Shown piece by piece: positions 41,290 through 49,347 of a stretch of DNA of 64,000 bases. A model generated the notes under the pieces. It worked only from the letters and a program-made list of their open reading frames with translations. It was not told the origin of the DNA and searched no databases. The first letter of the stretch is position 1; each line of letters opens with the position of its first letter. Source of the DNA: a bacterium (lineage in GTDB: Bacteria; 4484-113; JAFGCY01); contig JADZFO010000040.1 of the NCBI GenBank assembly GCA_020849855.1, forward strand, positions 142,705 to 206,704, in the 5' to 3' direction. Position numbers and translations under genes: made by a program.

Positions 41290-41907
41290 ATGATCTGCAA
41301 GCGTTTGTCCATCGCCGCCGCCGCCCTGCTGCTGGCCGCCGGAGCGGCCCTGCCCGCCTTGGCCGAGGAAGCCGACCGCACAGTTGATGGCGGCGGGGTG
41401 AAGAGCGAGATCACCAGCCCGCGCGACCATGCCAGCGGCCTGCCCACCGGCCGCCGCATGCACATCCAGGAGCAGATCAGCGGCGAATACGACTCGATAC
41501 TGGCAGAGCTGAAGCTGCTGCGCGAGGCCGCGCTGCGCATCACGGGCCAGGCCGAGGAACTGGCGCGACTGAACCAGGAGGCTGGCGATGCCGCGGAGGA
41601 AGAGGCCGATGCGGTGGCCGACAGGCTGGCCCAGATTGACAGCGCCGAGCAGATCTTCAATGAGCAGGTGGCGCCGCTGCTGGACGAGAAGCTGACGGTG
41701 CAGATCAGCCAGGAGATCGCCCTGACCCGCCGGGGCCTGACTGCTACCGGAAACCTCAGCGACGGCAACGGTAATCCTCTGGATGAGAACCTGCAGCTCC
41801 TGCGTGATGCGATCGCCGCCCTGGAAGGCAGCCTCAGCGACCTGGAGGGCGCCGCCCAGCAGGGCAAGAGCACCCCGGTGACCCGCAGCAACATCAGTAA
41901 TAACTGA
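41290..41907 (+). CDS. Secreted coiled-coil protein, paralogue 1 (QQGKSTPVTRSNISNN tail)
   Basis: The 205-residue protein has a signal peptide (1-25, ALA-E). A conserved SPRDHASGLPTGRR motif follows at ~43-56. The body is a Glu/Ala/Leu-rich coiled coil containing AQIDSAEQIFNEQVAPLLDEKL. The last 16 residues, QQGKSTPVTRSNISNN, are identical to those of the gene at 43096-43725. GGGGGAA lies 5 nt before the ATG, as in the other two paralogues. I recognise no family. It is probably periplasmic or surface-exposed. Confidence 0.75.
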   Translation: MICKRLSIAAAALLLAAGAALPALAEEADRTVDGGGVKSEITSPRDHASGLPTGRRMHIQEQISGEYDSILAELKLLREAALRITGQAEELARLNQEAGDAAEEEADAVADRLAQIDSAEQIFNEQVAPLLDEKLTVQISQEIALTRRGLTATGNLSDGNGNPLDENLQLLRDAIAALEGSLSDLEGAAQQGKSTPVTRSNISNN

Positions 41908-41931
41908 TCCCGCGCGGCGTTGTGAGATTAC

Positions 41932-41975
41932 GATCCACAACAGAGTTACAGAGTCAACCGAGTTTCACAGAGTAA
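41932..41975. repeat. 44-bp dispersed repeat, copy 1
   Basis: Starts GATCCACAACAGAGTTACAG and ends TTCACAGAGTAA. A near-identical copy lies at 43928-43971 and a degenerate partial copy near 42094-42125. Copies 1 and 2 both follow genes with the identical C-terminal tail. Confidence 0.8.
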
Positions 41976-42202
41976 TGCAGGCCAGGGGTCTGAGCTAAGC
42001 CGCTGCAGCATGGACCAATGCGCGCGTCAGTACAGTCTGGCGGCGCAGGATCTTCAAGCGCAAAACACAGATCCGCATCTGGCGGATAGTCCCGATCCAC
42101 AAAAGAGCTTCGCAGAGGAATGCATGGCGGCCCCTGCATGACGCCGCCACGGGGGGCGGCGCTACTGTGCAGGGGTCACTGCACAGAAATTTCTACTGCC
42201 TT

Positions 42203-42230
42203 GTGTTTACGCTGATACGCCCCGGGGTAT
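42203..42230 (+). promoter_or_regulatory. Shared-type promoter upstream of secreted paralogue 2
   Basis: TTGTGTTTAC (to 42210) and GGGGTAT (42224-42230), 50 bp before the ATG. It closely resembles the upstream region of paralogue 3. A GCCGCC-acgg-GGGGCGGC hairpin lies just upstream (42143-42161). Confidence 0.4.
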
Positions 42231-42279
42231 GACAGCCGGTTACAAAGTTAGCCATACTAAACCTTTCGGGGGAAAGAAG

Positions 42280-42870
42280 ATGACACGCACAGCAATCAGC
42301 AAGATCGGCCTTGGTGCCTTCGCGGCGCTGGCCACCTGCATCACCCTGGGCCTGAGCAGCCCGGCCCGCGCCGCCAGCGACTATCTGCTGGAACTGGACG
42401 GCGTCAAAGGCGAGTCCGCCGTGCTGGACGAGCAGATGGACACCAAGATCGGCGAGCTGGAGGCGCTGCTGGCCAGCGTGCAGGAGCAGCTCTCCCAGGC
42501 GCGCCAGATCCAGGACGAGATCGTGGAGCTGGACGAGCAGATGGAAGCCGTGCGCAAGCAGGGCCAGGAGCAGCATGACTACATGAGGACCCAGGTTGAG
42601 GAGGCCAAGCGAGTCTTCAACGAGCAGGTCGCGCCCTTCATGGACCAGCCGACCATCGAAGCGGTGAGCATCAACTTCGCCAAGATGGAAGTGAAGTACT
42701 CGGACGACAAGAGCTCCGGCGAGGGCCTGCGCTACCACGACTGGCGCTGGATCCATTCCTCCGCCGGCTTCAGCAGCAGCTTCAGCTCCCTGCAGGAAGC
42801 CCTTAGCGCGGCGCTGAGCGAGATGCAGTCCATCAAGGCCGGCTGGAACATCAAGGAGAACACCAAGTAG
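42280..42870 (+). CDS. Secreted coiled-coil protein, paralogue 2 (no tail motif)
   Basis: The 196-residue protein starts at ATG 42280, preceded by CGGGGGAAAG. It has a signal peptide (about 1-31, ARA-A), then a long coiled coil (LDEQMDTKIGELEALLASVQEQL...), the shared block VFNEQVAPFMDQPTIEAVS, and a distinct C-terminus with RYHDWRWIHSSAGFSSSFSSL. It lacks both the SPRD motif and the 16-residue tail of its neighbours. The common FNEQVAP segment and identical leader layout make it a distant paralogue. Confidence 0.72.
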   Translation: MTRTAISKIGLGAFAALATCITLGLSSPARAASDYLLELDGVKGESAVLDEQMDTKIGELEALLASVQEQLSQARQIQDEIVELDEQMEAVRKQGQEQHDYMRTQVEEAKRVFNEQVAPFMDQPTIEAVSINFAKMEVKYSDDKSSGEGLRYHDWRWIHSSAGFSSSFSSLQEALSAALSEMQSIKAGWNIKENTK

Positions 42871-42906
42871 CCGCGGCCGCGGGTCACAAGCCAACATCGG
42901 AATAAC

Positions 42907-42932
42907 AGGGCCGGGGGCAACCCCGGCCCTTT
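42907..42932 (+). terminator. Terminator-like hairpin after paralogue 2
   Basis: AGGGCCGGGG-gcaa-CCCCGGCCCT followed by TTG, a strong stem but a short T tract, 37 bp after the stop. Confidence 0.6.
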
Positions 42933-43019
42933 GCTGCGTACAGTCCAGGTTGCGGGTGGGCAGGAGCTGACAGTTCGAGGCCGCTGCAAGACTGCCAGAC
43001 ATGGAAAGTTAAGGAATCC

Positions 43020-43047
43020 TTGTTTACAGGCCTGCCGGCGGGGTATA
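43020..43047 (+). promoter_or_regulatory. Shared-type promoter upstream of secreted paralogue 3
   Basis: TTGTTTAC (43020-43027), 13 nt, GGGTATA (43041-43047). A perfect dyad GGTCGAA-tt-TTCGACC lies in the leader before the GGGGGAAG ribosome site. Confidence 0.4.
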
Positions 43048-43095
43048 AAGGCTGGTCGAATTTTCGACCGCAATTCAGTCAACCGGGGGAAGATC

Positions 43096-43725
43096 ATGGA
43101 CCGCACTACTCAGCGCATCAGCATCAGCCTTGGCGCCTTCGCGCTTTGCCTCAGCATGAGCCTGCTTGGAGTGCAGGCGGCCAGCGCCGCCGACGAGGCC
43201 GGCAGCGGCCAGTCCAGCGGCAAGCGCCAGCACAGCCCGCGCGACCCCGCCAGCGGCCAGGCGACGGGCAAGCGCGCGCAGCTTACCGAGCAGGAGTTTG
43301 AAAAGTGGGAGGGTGTGCTGATCAGCCTGGACTCACTGAGCGCGCCCCTGGCCGCCATCCGCCAGAACATTGAGGAGCTTCAGGCGCTGAGCGAGCAGGC
43401 CCTCAGCCTGGAGCAGGAAGAGGCCGCGGAGGCGGAAGAGCTGCTGGCCCAGATCGACAGCGCCAGCTCGATCTTCACCGACCAGGTTGCGGCGCTGCTG
43501 GACCCGGAGCTGGCCCAGCAGGTCAGCACGGAACTTAGCCGCCGCCGGGGCGATGTGAAGTTCAACGACGTCTCCATAAGGAAGGAACTGGACAGCAGCA
43601 GCCCGGACCTGGAGTTCCTGCTGGGCGAGCTGGCGAAGCTGGAGGAGATCGTTGCCACCCTGGAAGGCTCGGCGCAGCAGGGCAAGAGCACCCCGGTGAC
43701 CCGCAGCAATATCAGTAATAACTAG
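43096..43725 (+). CDS. Secreted coiled-coil protein, paralogue 3 (QQGKSTPVTRSNISNN tail)
   Basis: The 209-residue protein has a signal peptide (~1-31, ASA-A), the motif SPRDPASGQATGKR, a Glu-rich coiled coil with AQIDSASSIFTDQVAALLDPEL, and the same 16-residue C-terminus as paralogue 1. Even the codons of the tail are almost the same. GGGGGA precedes the ATG by 5 nt. The three genes sit in tandem with separate promoters, which suggests dosage or variation rather than a complex with fixed stoichiometry. Confidence 0.75.
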   Translation: MDRTTQRISISLGAFALCLSMSLLGVQAASAADEAGSGQSSGKRQHSPRDPASGQATGKRAQLTEQEFEKWEGVLISLDSLSAPLAAIRQNIEELQALSEQALSLEQEEAAEAEELLAQIDSASSIFTDQVAALLDPELAQQVSTELSRRRGDVKFNDVSIRKELDSSSPDLEFLLGELAKLEEIVATLEGSAQQGKSTPVTRSNISNN

Positions 43726-43729
43726 GGGA

Positions 43730-43811
43730 CAGGTTACAGGGGACAGGGATTAGGGACCAGGGATCAGGGATCAGGGACTAGGGATCAGGGATCAGGGATT
43801 AGGTATCAGGA
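43730..43811. repeat. 7-bp tandem repeat tract (GGGATCA-like)
   Basis: About eleven heptamers such as GGGATCA, GGGATTA, GGGACCA and GGGACTA run in register directly after the stop of paralogue 3, with variation at the last three positions. Confidence 0.85.
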
Positions 43812-43812
43812 G

Positions 43813-43840
43813 AAGGCCGGCAGCATGCCGGCCTTTTTGT
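43813..43840 (+). terminator. Hairpin with T tract (GGCCGGCA-gca-TGCCGGCC)
   Basis: The stem is perfect and is followed by TTTTTGT, so it would terminate transcription from paralogue 3. The same stem-loop core occurs in the variable hairpin clusters at 537-553 and near 3190. Confidence 0.6.
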
Positions 43841-43927
43841 AGGGGCAGACGGATGTCTGCCACCCTGCTTCCTGCAATTGGAGCGCGGCCACCCTGGCCG
43901 CATCTTGCGCGGACGGGGCGGGAAGAA

Positions 43928-43971
43928 GATCCACAACAGAGTTACAGAGTGAACAGAGGTTCACAGAGTAA
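43928..43971. repeat. 44-bp dispersed repeat, copy 2
   Basis: Matches 41932-41975 with four or so differences. Just upstream is a GCGGCCA-ccc-TGGCCGC hairpin flanked by GGAGC and GCATCTT, another member of the 111-262 type. Nothing else is evident between 43972 and the gene end at 44095. Confidence 0.8.
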
Positions 43972-44094
43972 GAAGTAGCGGCGGTATGCAATTCATGACC
44001 TTGGCTGGCATCCTGCCAAGAATGCAGCCGGTCAGGACGCAAATTGAGCCACACGGTGCGAAGAAGATCCACCTTCACATTGCAAGTACTAACA

Positions 44095-45141
44095 TCACAG
44101 CAATGTCAGCTGCGTGTTGCGAGGCGGATCTTCTGACGTAGCCTCGAATCGGCTAGCTCGTTGCATCTGTCGTTCCGCACGATCCTCACGGAGTATTCTT
44201 CGCCTCGCAACAATGTCCATGGCAAAATCACCAAGTAGCTCACCATCACTTGGCGGTCCAACTTTCCATCTCAGTAGCGAATCATTAATCTCTAGAAATC
44301 CGAAATCTCGAGCCTTTGACATGGCTATACGCAACTTATGAATGTCTTGCCTAAGTAGTCCCATCTCATCAATATACTGGAAGAACTCACCCTCATCAAC
44401 TTCTTGATCTAATGATACTCTCTTTGATCTTGTAAAGCGAAGCATAAACCATAAGACCTGTTCGATTTGATAACACTCATTATCACTATCGTTGATGATG
44501 AAAAACTTTGAACTGACTGTCAGGAGTCTACCAGGACTTATAGACATCCCCTGAGTAGTAAACCACTGCTCAAGTGAGTAGGGTCCACTCATGTGAGTTG
44601 CAAAGGACTCCCTGTAAGCTCCCCTAAAGTGATTCAAAGTCACTTGAGTGAGATGAGCCTGTACGTAAATGCCAGAGATCCATATAGGACAAGGCACCTC
44701 ACCGAACTCAGAAACTAATGATGCTTCTGCTCTGTTTGCCTCCCGCGGATGCACAACAATAATCGGCATATAATCTCTTCCAAGCGGACGCACCTGACCA
44801 TTACCTATCTCGTCAATATGGTCAGCAACAATCATTCGCTTTGCCTCATCAATCAGATCATCTATTGCTGACTGACCGCCGAGCCCGTTCTTAAACTCAA
44901 CAGCAAGTTCAATTGAGTTTATGACTATGTGGAGATCACAGGTACAGGCGTTGCTTAGCGCGACAGTTTGTCCGATGATAGCCCAACGCAAGACTCTACA
45001 GTCAGGTACTAACTCCCACCAAGCCTGGATGCTGTCCAGAATCATCTTGCTTTGGCGATAACGTTCGTAGTCGGCAACAAGGGATTCCTTTACAGCAGGT
45101 AGTCTTTTCTTCTGCTCGTCTGTTAAAGGTGGCCTACTCAA
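44095..45141 (-). CDS. Unknown protein with PD-(D/E)xK nuclease-like signature
   Basis: The 348-residue protein is the second gene of an AT-rich pair and overlaps its partner by 8 bp. Around residues 60-90 the sequence reads CTCDLHIVINSIELAVEFKNGLGGQ. Asp69, Glu82-x-Lys84 and Gln90 on predicted beta strands fit the PD-(D/E)xK nuclease core. The rest is mixed alpha/beta with a helical C-terminal quarter (winged-helix-like SKARDFGFLEINDSLLRWKVG). There is no signal peptide. GC is far below that of the flanking genes, suggesting recent acquisition. Nuclease activity is inferred from a short motif. Confidence 0.6.
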   Translation of the reverse strand: MSRPPLTDEQKKRLPAVKESLVADYERYRQSKMILDSIQAWWELVPDCRVLRWAIIGQTVALSNACTCDLHIVINSIELAVEFKNGLGGQSAIDDLIDEAKRMIVADHIDEIGNGQVRPLGRDYMPIIVVHPREANRAEASLVSEFGEVPCPIWISGIYVQAHLTQVTLNHFRGAYRESFATHMSGPYSLEQWFTTQGMSISPGRLLTVSSKFFIINDSDNECYQIEQVLWFMLRFTRSKRVSLDQEVDEGEFFQYIDEMGLLRQDIHKLRIAMSKARDFGFLEINDSLLRWKVGPPSDGELLGDFAMDIVARRRILREDRAERQMQRASRFEATSEDPPRNTQLTLL

Positions 45142-46138
45142 TTGAAAGTCCCTTTCCTAAGTACTTACTGATCCTATTTAACGTGTCTCGAACAAAGGCC
45201 GCGGGTGCCATTTCACTAGTTAAAATGTAAGCTTCCTCTTGCATGGATGTCTTTGTGCCAAGAGGTATGCTCAAATAAACCACTGCATCGCTTTCCTTAT
45301 CCAGAACGGTTAGCGATAGCACGTCTCCTAAGTTTGATTTAGATACAATGTACCGATCTTCCTGAAGGTCGGAAATGAATCGTCCAATGTTCTCCTCCAT
45401 TAACACTGAGTTGAGAATAGAGAATTCAACAGACTCTTTCGAAGAGTCATAGATATATTTTCGCATCTCTAGCTCATTTGTTACGATTCGGCTAAGCACT
45501 TCTTCGATAACAGTCAAGATAGTTTGTCTATCTGTCGCTTGAGTAAGCGTCATGCAGGAGAAGCGATTGAGCTTGAGTTCGATTGCACCATGCAAACTAA
45601 ACTCATACATACTTCTTTGAAAATTCGCAAGGTGGTTAAAAGTAGCTAATACATCAGCTAGGGCCTTTTCGTCTGGGGAATGGCTCTTATTCCTGTTGTC
45701 TGAGCTGATTGCAGAATATTCTCCAAATCGTGCATCATATCTCTCCAGAAGTGATTTAATGATATAGTACAAGGAGGTGTTTGTAAGCACGTAAGGAAAG
45801 ATACTGAACCGTCTATTGAAGAAGAGATAGTCTTCCAAGAATTTCTTGTAATAGTACTGATCGTCATAGCCTAGGAGCATCACCAGGTTCTCTAGTCCTG
45901 GATACTCCACGTCAACCTTCTGAAACTTCAGCTCAACTTCGGCGTTGCGGTATATTGAGTTTACAAACAAGAGCCCATCATTAAAGTACAAATGCAATTC
46001 CCTCGAGTCAGACATCCAAGTATCGTGAAACTGCCCATTCACAAACAACTTATTTGAGTCGTCCCTGCACAGCGCTATGATTGTAGAGCTTGGCAACAAA
46101 CTTGGTAGTCCATCTATCCTCAAACGTGAACTTGACAT
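45134..46138 (-). CDS. Unknown protein, first gene of the AT-rich pair
   Basis: The 334-residue protein starts at ATG 46138, chosen for GGGAG 7 nt upstream; ATG 46177 is in frame without a ribosome site. TATACT at about 46205-46210 would start the transcript. The sequence is soluble and rich in Tyr, Phe, Ser and Asp (GYDDQYYYKKFLEDYLFFNRRFSIF), with no motif I recognise. Low GC and coupling to the nuclease-like gene suggest a two-component accessory system in which this could be the sensor or targeting subunit; that is inference. Confidence 0.6.
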   Translation of the reverse strand: MSSSRLRIDGLPSLLPSSTIIALCRDDSNKLFVNGQFHDTWMSDSRELHLYFNDGLLFVNSIYRNAEVELKFQKVDVEYPGLENLVMLLGYDDQYYYKKFLEDYLFFNRRFSIFPYVLTNTSLYYIIKSLLERYDARFGEYSAISSDNRNKSHSPDEKALADVLATFNHLANFQRSMYEFSLHGAIELKLNRFSCMTLTQATDRQTILTVIEEVLSRIVTNELEMRKYIYDSSKESVEFSILNSVLMEENIGRFISDLQEDRYIVSKSNLGDVLSLTVLDKESDAVVYLSIPLGTKTSMQEEAYILTSEMAPAAFVRDTLNRISKYLGKGLSIE

Positions 46139-46299
46139 TACGCGCTCCCTTTGCCTTCCTGGCATCTTCTCCGTCATAGCTGCAGGACCCGTAGATTCTC
46201 AACGAGTATAACGGCCCTCGGCGCCCTTGTGAAGCCTAGCAAATGGAAGGGCCGAGATTCTAAGACCAGAAGTCAGGCTCAACCTATGCTCGGCCCCTA

Positions 46300-46405
46300 C
46301 AGGAGAATGCAGGCTAAAGCCTGTGCTCCCCAGCAGCCGGCGTTCCGGCGCAAGACGGGCGCGCGCCACGCGCCCCTACAAAAGGTGCAGGCATGCCTGC
46401 ACCCT
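46300..46405. repeat. Cluster of four palindromes with CCCTACA-type flanks
   Basis: GCAGGC-taaa-GCCTGT (46309-46324), GCCGG-cgtt-CCGGC (46336-46349), GGGCGCG-cgcca-CGCGCCC (46357-46375) and the perfect 20-mer GGTGCAGGCATGCCTGCACC (46384-46403). The last two are followed by CCCTACA. The cluster separates the AT-rich pair from uvrB. Confidence 0.8.
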
Positions 46406-46409
46406 ACAC

Positions 46410-48611
46410 CTACCCCACCCGTCCCCTAGTCCCAATCCCCTCCGCCTTCATCTTCTTTTGCAGGCGGCGGTTCAGCTCCGCGGTCTGGTCCCTCAGGGCT
46501 GCGGCCTTTTCGAACTCCAGCAGCTCGGCCAGCTTCAGCATCTGGCTCTCCAGCTCGCCGATCAGCAGGGTCAGCTCGACGATGCTCAGGCGCTCGATGT
46601 CGTCGTAGGTCTCGATCACCCTGCCGCCGGCATGCAGGCCCGCCAGCACCCCGCTGCGGCCGGACAGCGCGTCGGTCCCGGCCGGCGCCTGGCCCGGGCG
46701 GCCGCGCACCACATGCCGCAGGCCCTGCTCCTCGAGGCCTTCCGTAATGTCGCGGATTACCTTTTCAATCGTCCGCGGCGTGATGTTGTGCTCGGCGTTA
46801 TAGGCCGTCTGCTTCAGGCGGCGGCGGTTGGTCTCGTCGATGGCGCGCTGCATGCTGGGCGTGACCGTATCGGCATACAGCACCACCTCGCCGCCGACGT
46901 TGCGCGCGGCGCGGCCGATGATCTGGATCAGGCTGCGGTCGCTTCTAAGGAAGCCTTCCTTGTCGGCGTCGAGGATGCCGATCAGGCTGACCTCCGGCAG
47001 GTCGAGGCCCTCGCGTAGCAGGTTGATGCCGACCAGGACTTCATAGGTGCCAATGCGCAGGTCCTTGAGGATGCGGATGCGCTCGACTGTGTCGACATCG
47101 GCGTGCAGGTACTGGGTGCGGAAGCCCTGCTGGGCCAGGTACTCGGCGAGGTTCTCGGCCATGCGCTTTGTCAGGGTGGTGACCAGGGTGCGTTCGCCGC
47201 GCTCGATGCGCTCCCGGATACGCTCCACCAGGTCGTCGACCTGGTGCTTCGTCGGCTTGATGATGATTTGCGGGTCGACGAGGCCCGTGGGGCGGATGAC
47301 CTGCTCGGCTATGTGCTCGCTCTTTTCCAGCTCGTAGGGCCCCGGGGTGGCGGAGAGGAAGACGGCCTGGCGCACATAGCGTTCCCATTCCTCGAAGCGC
47401 AGGGGGCGGTTGTCCAGCGCGCTGGGCAGGCGGAAACCGTAGTCGACGAGGTTCTGCTTGCGCGAGCGGTCGCCGTTGTACATCGCCCGCAGCTGCGGCA
47501 GGGTGACGTGGCTCTCGTCGATCACCATCAGGAAGTCGTCGGGGAAGTACTCGATCAGGTTGCTGGGCGTCTCGCCGGGCAGGCGGCCTTCGAAGTGGCG
47601 GCTGTAGTTCTCGACGCCGTTGCAGTAGCCCACGGACTCGATCATTTCGAGGTCGAAGGAGACGCGCTCCTTGAGGCGCTGGTGCTCCAGCAGCTTGCCC
47701 TCGGCCTTGAACCAGTCGAGGCGCTCCTCGAGCTCCTGGCGGATGCCGCGGATGGCCAGCTTCTGCTTGTCGGGCAGCAGGACATAGTGCGTGGCCGGGA
47801 AGATATAGGCGGACTCCAGCGTTTCGATGTAGTTGCCGGTGGTCGCATCGACGCGGATGATCTTCTCCAGCTCATCGCCGAAAAACTCGAGGCGGGTAAT
47901 CTCGTCCTTGTCGGCGGCGTAGATCTCGAACACGTCGCCCTTGACCCGGAAGGTGCCGCGCACGAGGCTCATCGCGTTGCGCATGTACTGCATGTCGACG
48001 AGGCGGCGGATCAGGGAATCGCGCTTGACCACGAAGCCGGGGTGCATGCGCAGGGCGAGTTTTTCATAGTCCTCGGGGCTGCCGAGGCCGAAGATGCAGG
48101 AAACCGAGGCGACGACGATCACATCCCGGCGGGTCAGGAGGGCCTCGGTGGCGCTGTGCCGCAGGCGGTCGATCTCCTCGTTGATGTTGCTGTCTTTCTC
48201 GATGTAGGTATCGGTGGTCGGGATATAGGCTTCCGGCTGGTAGTAGTCGTAGTAGCTGACGAAGTACTCGACGTGGTTGTCCGGGAAGAAGGAGCGCAGC
48301 TCGGCGCAGAGCTGGGCGGCGAGGGTCTTGTTGTGGCAGATGAGCAGCGTGGGCTTCTGGACGCGCTGGATGACATTGGCCAGGGTGAAGGTTTTGCCGG
48401 TGCCGGTGGCGCCAAGCAGGGTCTGCATCTTCATCCCGGCGTGGATGCCGCGGACGAGCTCCTCGATGGCCTGGGGCTGGTCGCCGGCGGGCTGGTAGTC
48501 GCTTTGCAGCTCAAAACGGCCCTCGCGCTGCCAGAACTCCTTCTCCACCTGCGCGGAGGCGAAGGCCGGATCGTTAAGGCTGTCGGTGCCGGAAGTACGG
48601 AAGACGGGCAT
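46410..48611 (-). CDS. uvrB: Excinuclease ABC subunit B
   Basis: The 733-residue protein is a full-length UvrB: Walker [16 protein letters not shown], the beta-hairpin region [36 protein letters not shown] that locks onto damaged [13 protein letters not shown] (DEAD-like box), [30 protein letters not shown] and QIIGRAARN, and a C-terminal UVR domain ([24 protein letters not shown]-like) that binds UvrC. The N-terminus is ~30 residues longer than E. coli's. The ATG lies 6 nt after TATACT. It is not an operon with uvrA or uvrC here. Confidence 0.98.
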   Translation of the reverse strand: MPVFRTSGTDSLNDPAFASAQVEKEFWQREGRFELQSDYQPAGDQPQAIEELVRGIHAGMKMQTLLGATGTGKTFTLANVIQRVQKPTLLICHNKTLAAQLCAELRSFFPDNHVEYFVSYYDYYQPEAYIPTTDTYIEKDSNINEEIDRLRHSATEALLTRRDVIVVASVSCIFGLGSPEDYEKLALRMHPGFVVKRDSLIRRLVDMQYMRNAMSLVRGTFRVKGDVFEIYAADKDEITRLEFFGDELEKIIRVDATTGNYIETLESAYIFPATHYVLLPDKQKLAIRGIRQELEERLDWFKAEGKLLEHQRLKERVSFDLEMIESVGYCNGVENYSRHFEGRLPGETPSNLIEYFPDDFLMVIDESHVTLPQLRAMYNGDRSRKQNLVDYGFRLPSALDNRPLRFEEWERYVRQAVFLSATPGPYELEKSEHIAEQVIRPTGLVDPQIIIKPTKHQVDDLVERIRERIERGERTLVTTLTKRMAENLAEYLAQQGFRTQYLHADVDTVERIRILKDLRIGTYEVLVGINLLREGLDLPEVSLIGILDADKEGFLRSDRSLIQIIGRAARNVGGEVVLYADTVTPSMQRAIDETNRRRLKQTAYNAEHNITPRTIEKVIRDITEGLEEQGLRHVVRGRPGQAPAGTDALSGRSGVLAGLHAGGRVIETYDDIERLSIVELTLLIGELESQMLKLAELLEFEKAAALRDQTAELNRRLQKKMKAEGIGTRGRVG

Positions 48612-48617
48612 GCAGGG

Positions 48618-48623
48618 AGTATA
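48618..48623 (-). promoter_or_regulatory. -10 box TATACT exactly 6 nt before uvrB
   Basis: On the minus strand, TATACT, 6 nt, ATG, as in tatA. No LexA-type palindrome is evident next to it. Confidence 0.55.
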
Positions 48624-48858
48624 CCGCAGGAAGGGCTAACGCGTGTGTAGTATGGCGAGCTTCGCAGCGCCCTTTGAGCAAGGCCCGCGCGCAGCCAGGA
48701 CCCGCGTGATGACGCCATATAAACGGCCCTTCAGGGACACACGCCAGAAAGTGCAGACAATTTTCCCCCGGGCGTGTGAATCTGCCCCGCGCAAAGTGAA
48801 GTACTGCTTAGCCGACGCCGCCGGGCGCCGGTAAATCCTATTCGGGGGAGTAGACTGC

Positions 48859-49254
48859 ATGCGGAAGTTTCTCATCATGTGTGCTGCGTTCTTCGGCACC
48901 ATCATGATCATGTCCTCGTCATCTGAAGGCAGCGGCGGAGGCTGCGGGTCATCGGCCTTTGCACCGACACCGGACGGCTTTGCCAACCCGGTGGCGCGCC
49001 TTTCCGCCAGCGCAACCAGCGGCGCGGCGCCCCTGGCCGTCACCTTCAGCTGGGCCGGCTGCGAGCCCAGCAGCGGCGGCGGCATAACTGGCTATTCCTT
49101 CTTCCCGGGCGCCGGGCAGACCTATACCTATGGCTCCGGCACGACCAGCACGACCCTGGTCTACCAGGCGGCGGGGACCTACCCCTGCTGGGTGACCGTC
49201 TATGACGATGCCGGCAAGTTCGGCACAACCTCACTTACAGTGACCGTGCATTAG
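48859..49254 (+). CDS. Small secreted PKD-domain protein
   Basis: The 131-residue protein starts at ATG with GGGGGAG about 11 nt upstream. The hydrophobic N-terminus (MRKFLIMCAAFFGTIMIMSS) is a signal peptide, and a Cys at ~29 may be structural. Residues 45-131 form one PKD-like beta-sandwich: ARLSASATSGAAPLAVTFSWAG ... YQAAGTYPCWVTVYDDAGKFGTTSLTVTV. PKD domains mediate extracellular protein or polysaccharide contacts. The domain differs from the usual in lacking the WDFGDG motif. Confidence 0.75.
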   Translation: MRKFLIMCAAFFGTIMIMSSSSEGSGGGCGSSAFAPTPDGFANPVARLSASATSGAAPLAVTFSWAGCEPSSGGGITGYSFFPGAGQTYTYGSGTTSTTLVYQAAGTYPCWVTVYDDAGKFGTTSLTVTVH

Positions 49255-49347
49255 CAGGCCCAGGCCAGCTTTCAGCATCAATAGCAGGGCGCGGGGCGCG
49301 GACATCACCCGCCCCGCGCCAGTACACTTGCGCTGTGTAGCTTAAAC

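Noticed and set aside
47103-48650. A 515-codon plus-strand frame across uvrB
   Set aside because: It mirrors uvrB codon positions and has no recognisable domain; uvrB is unambiguous.
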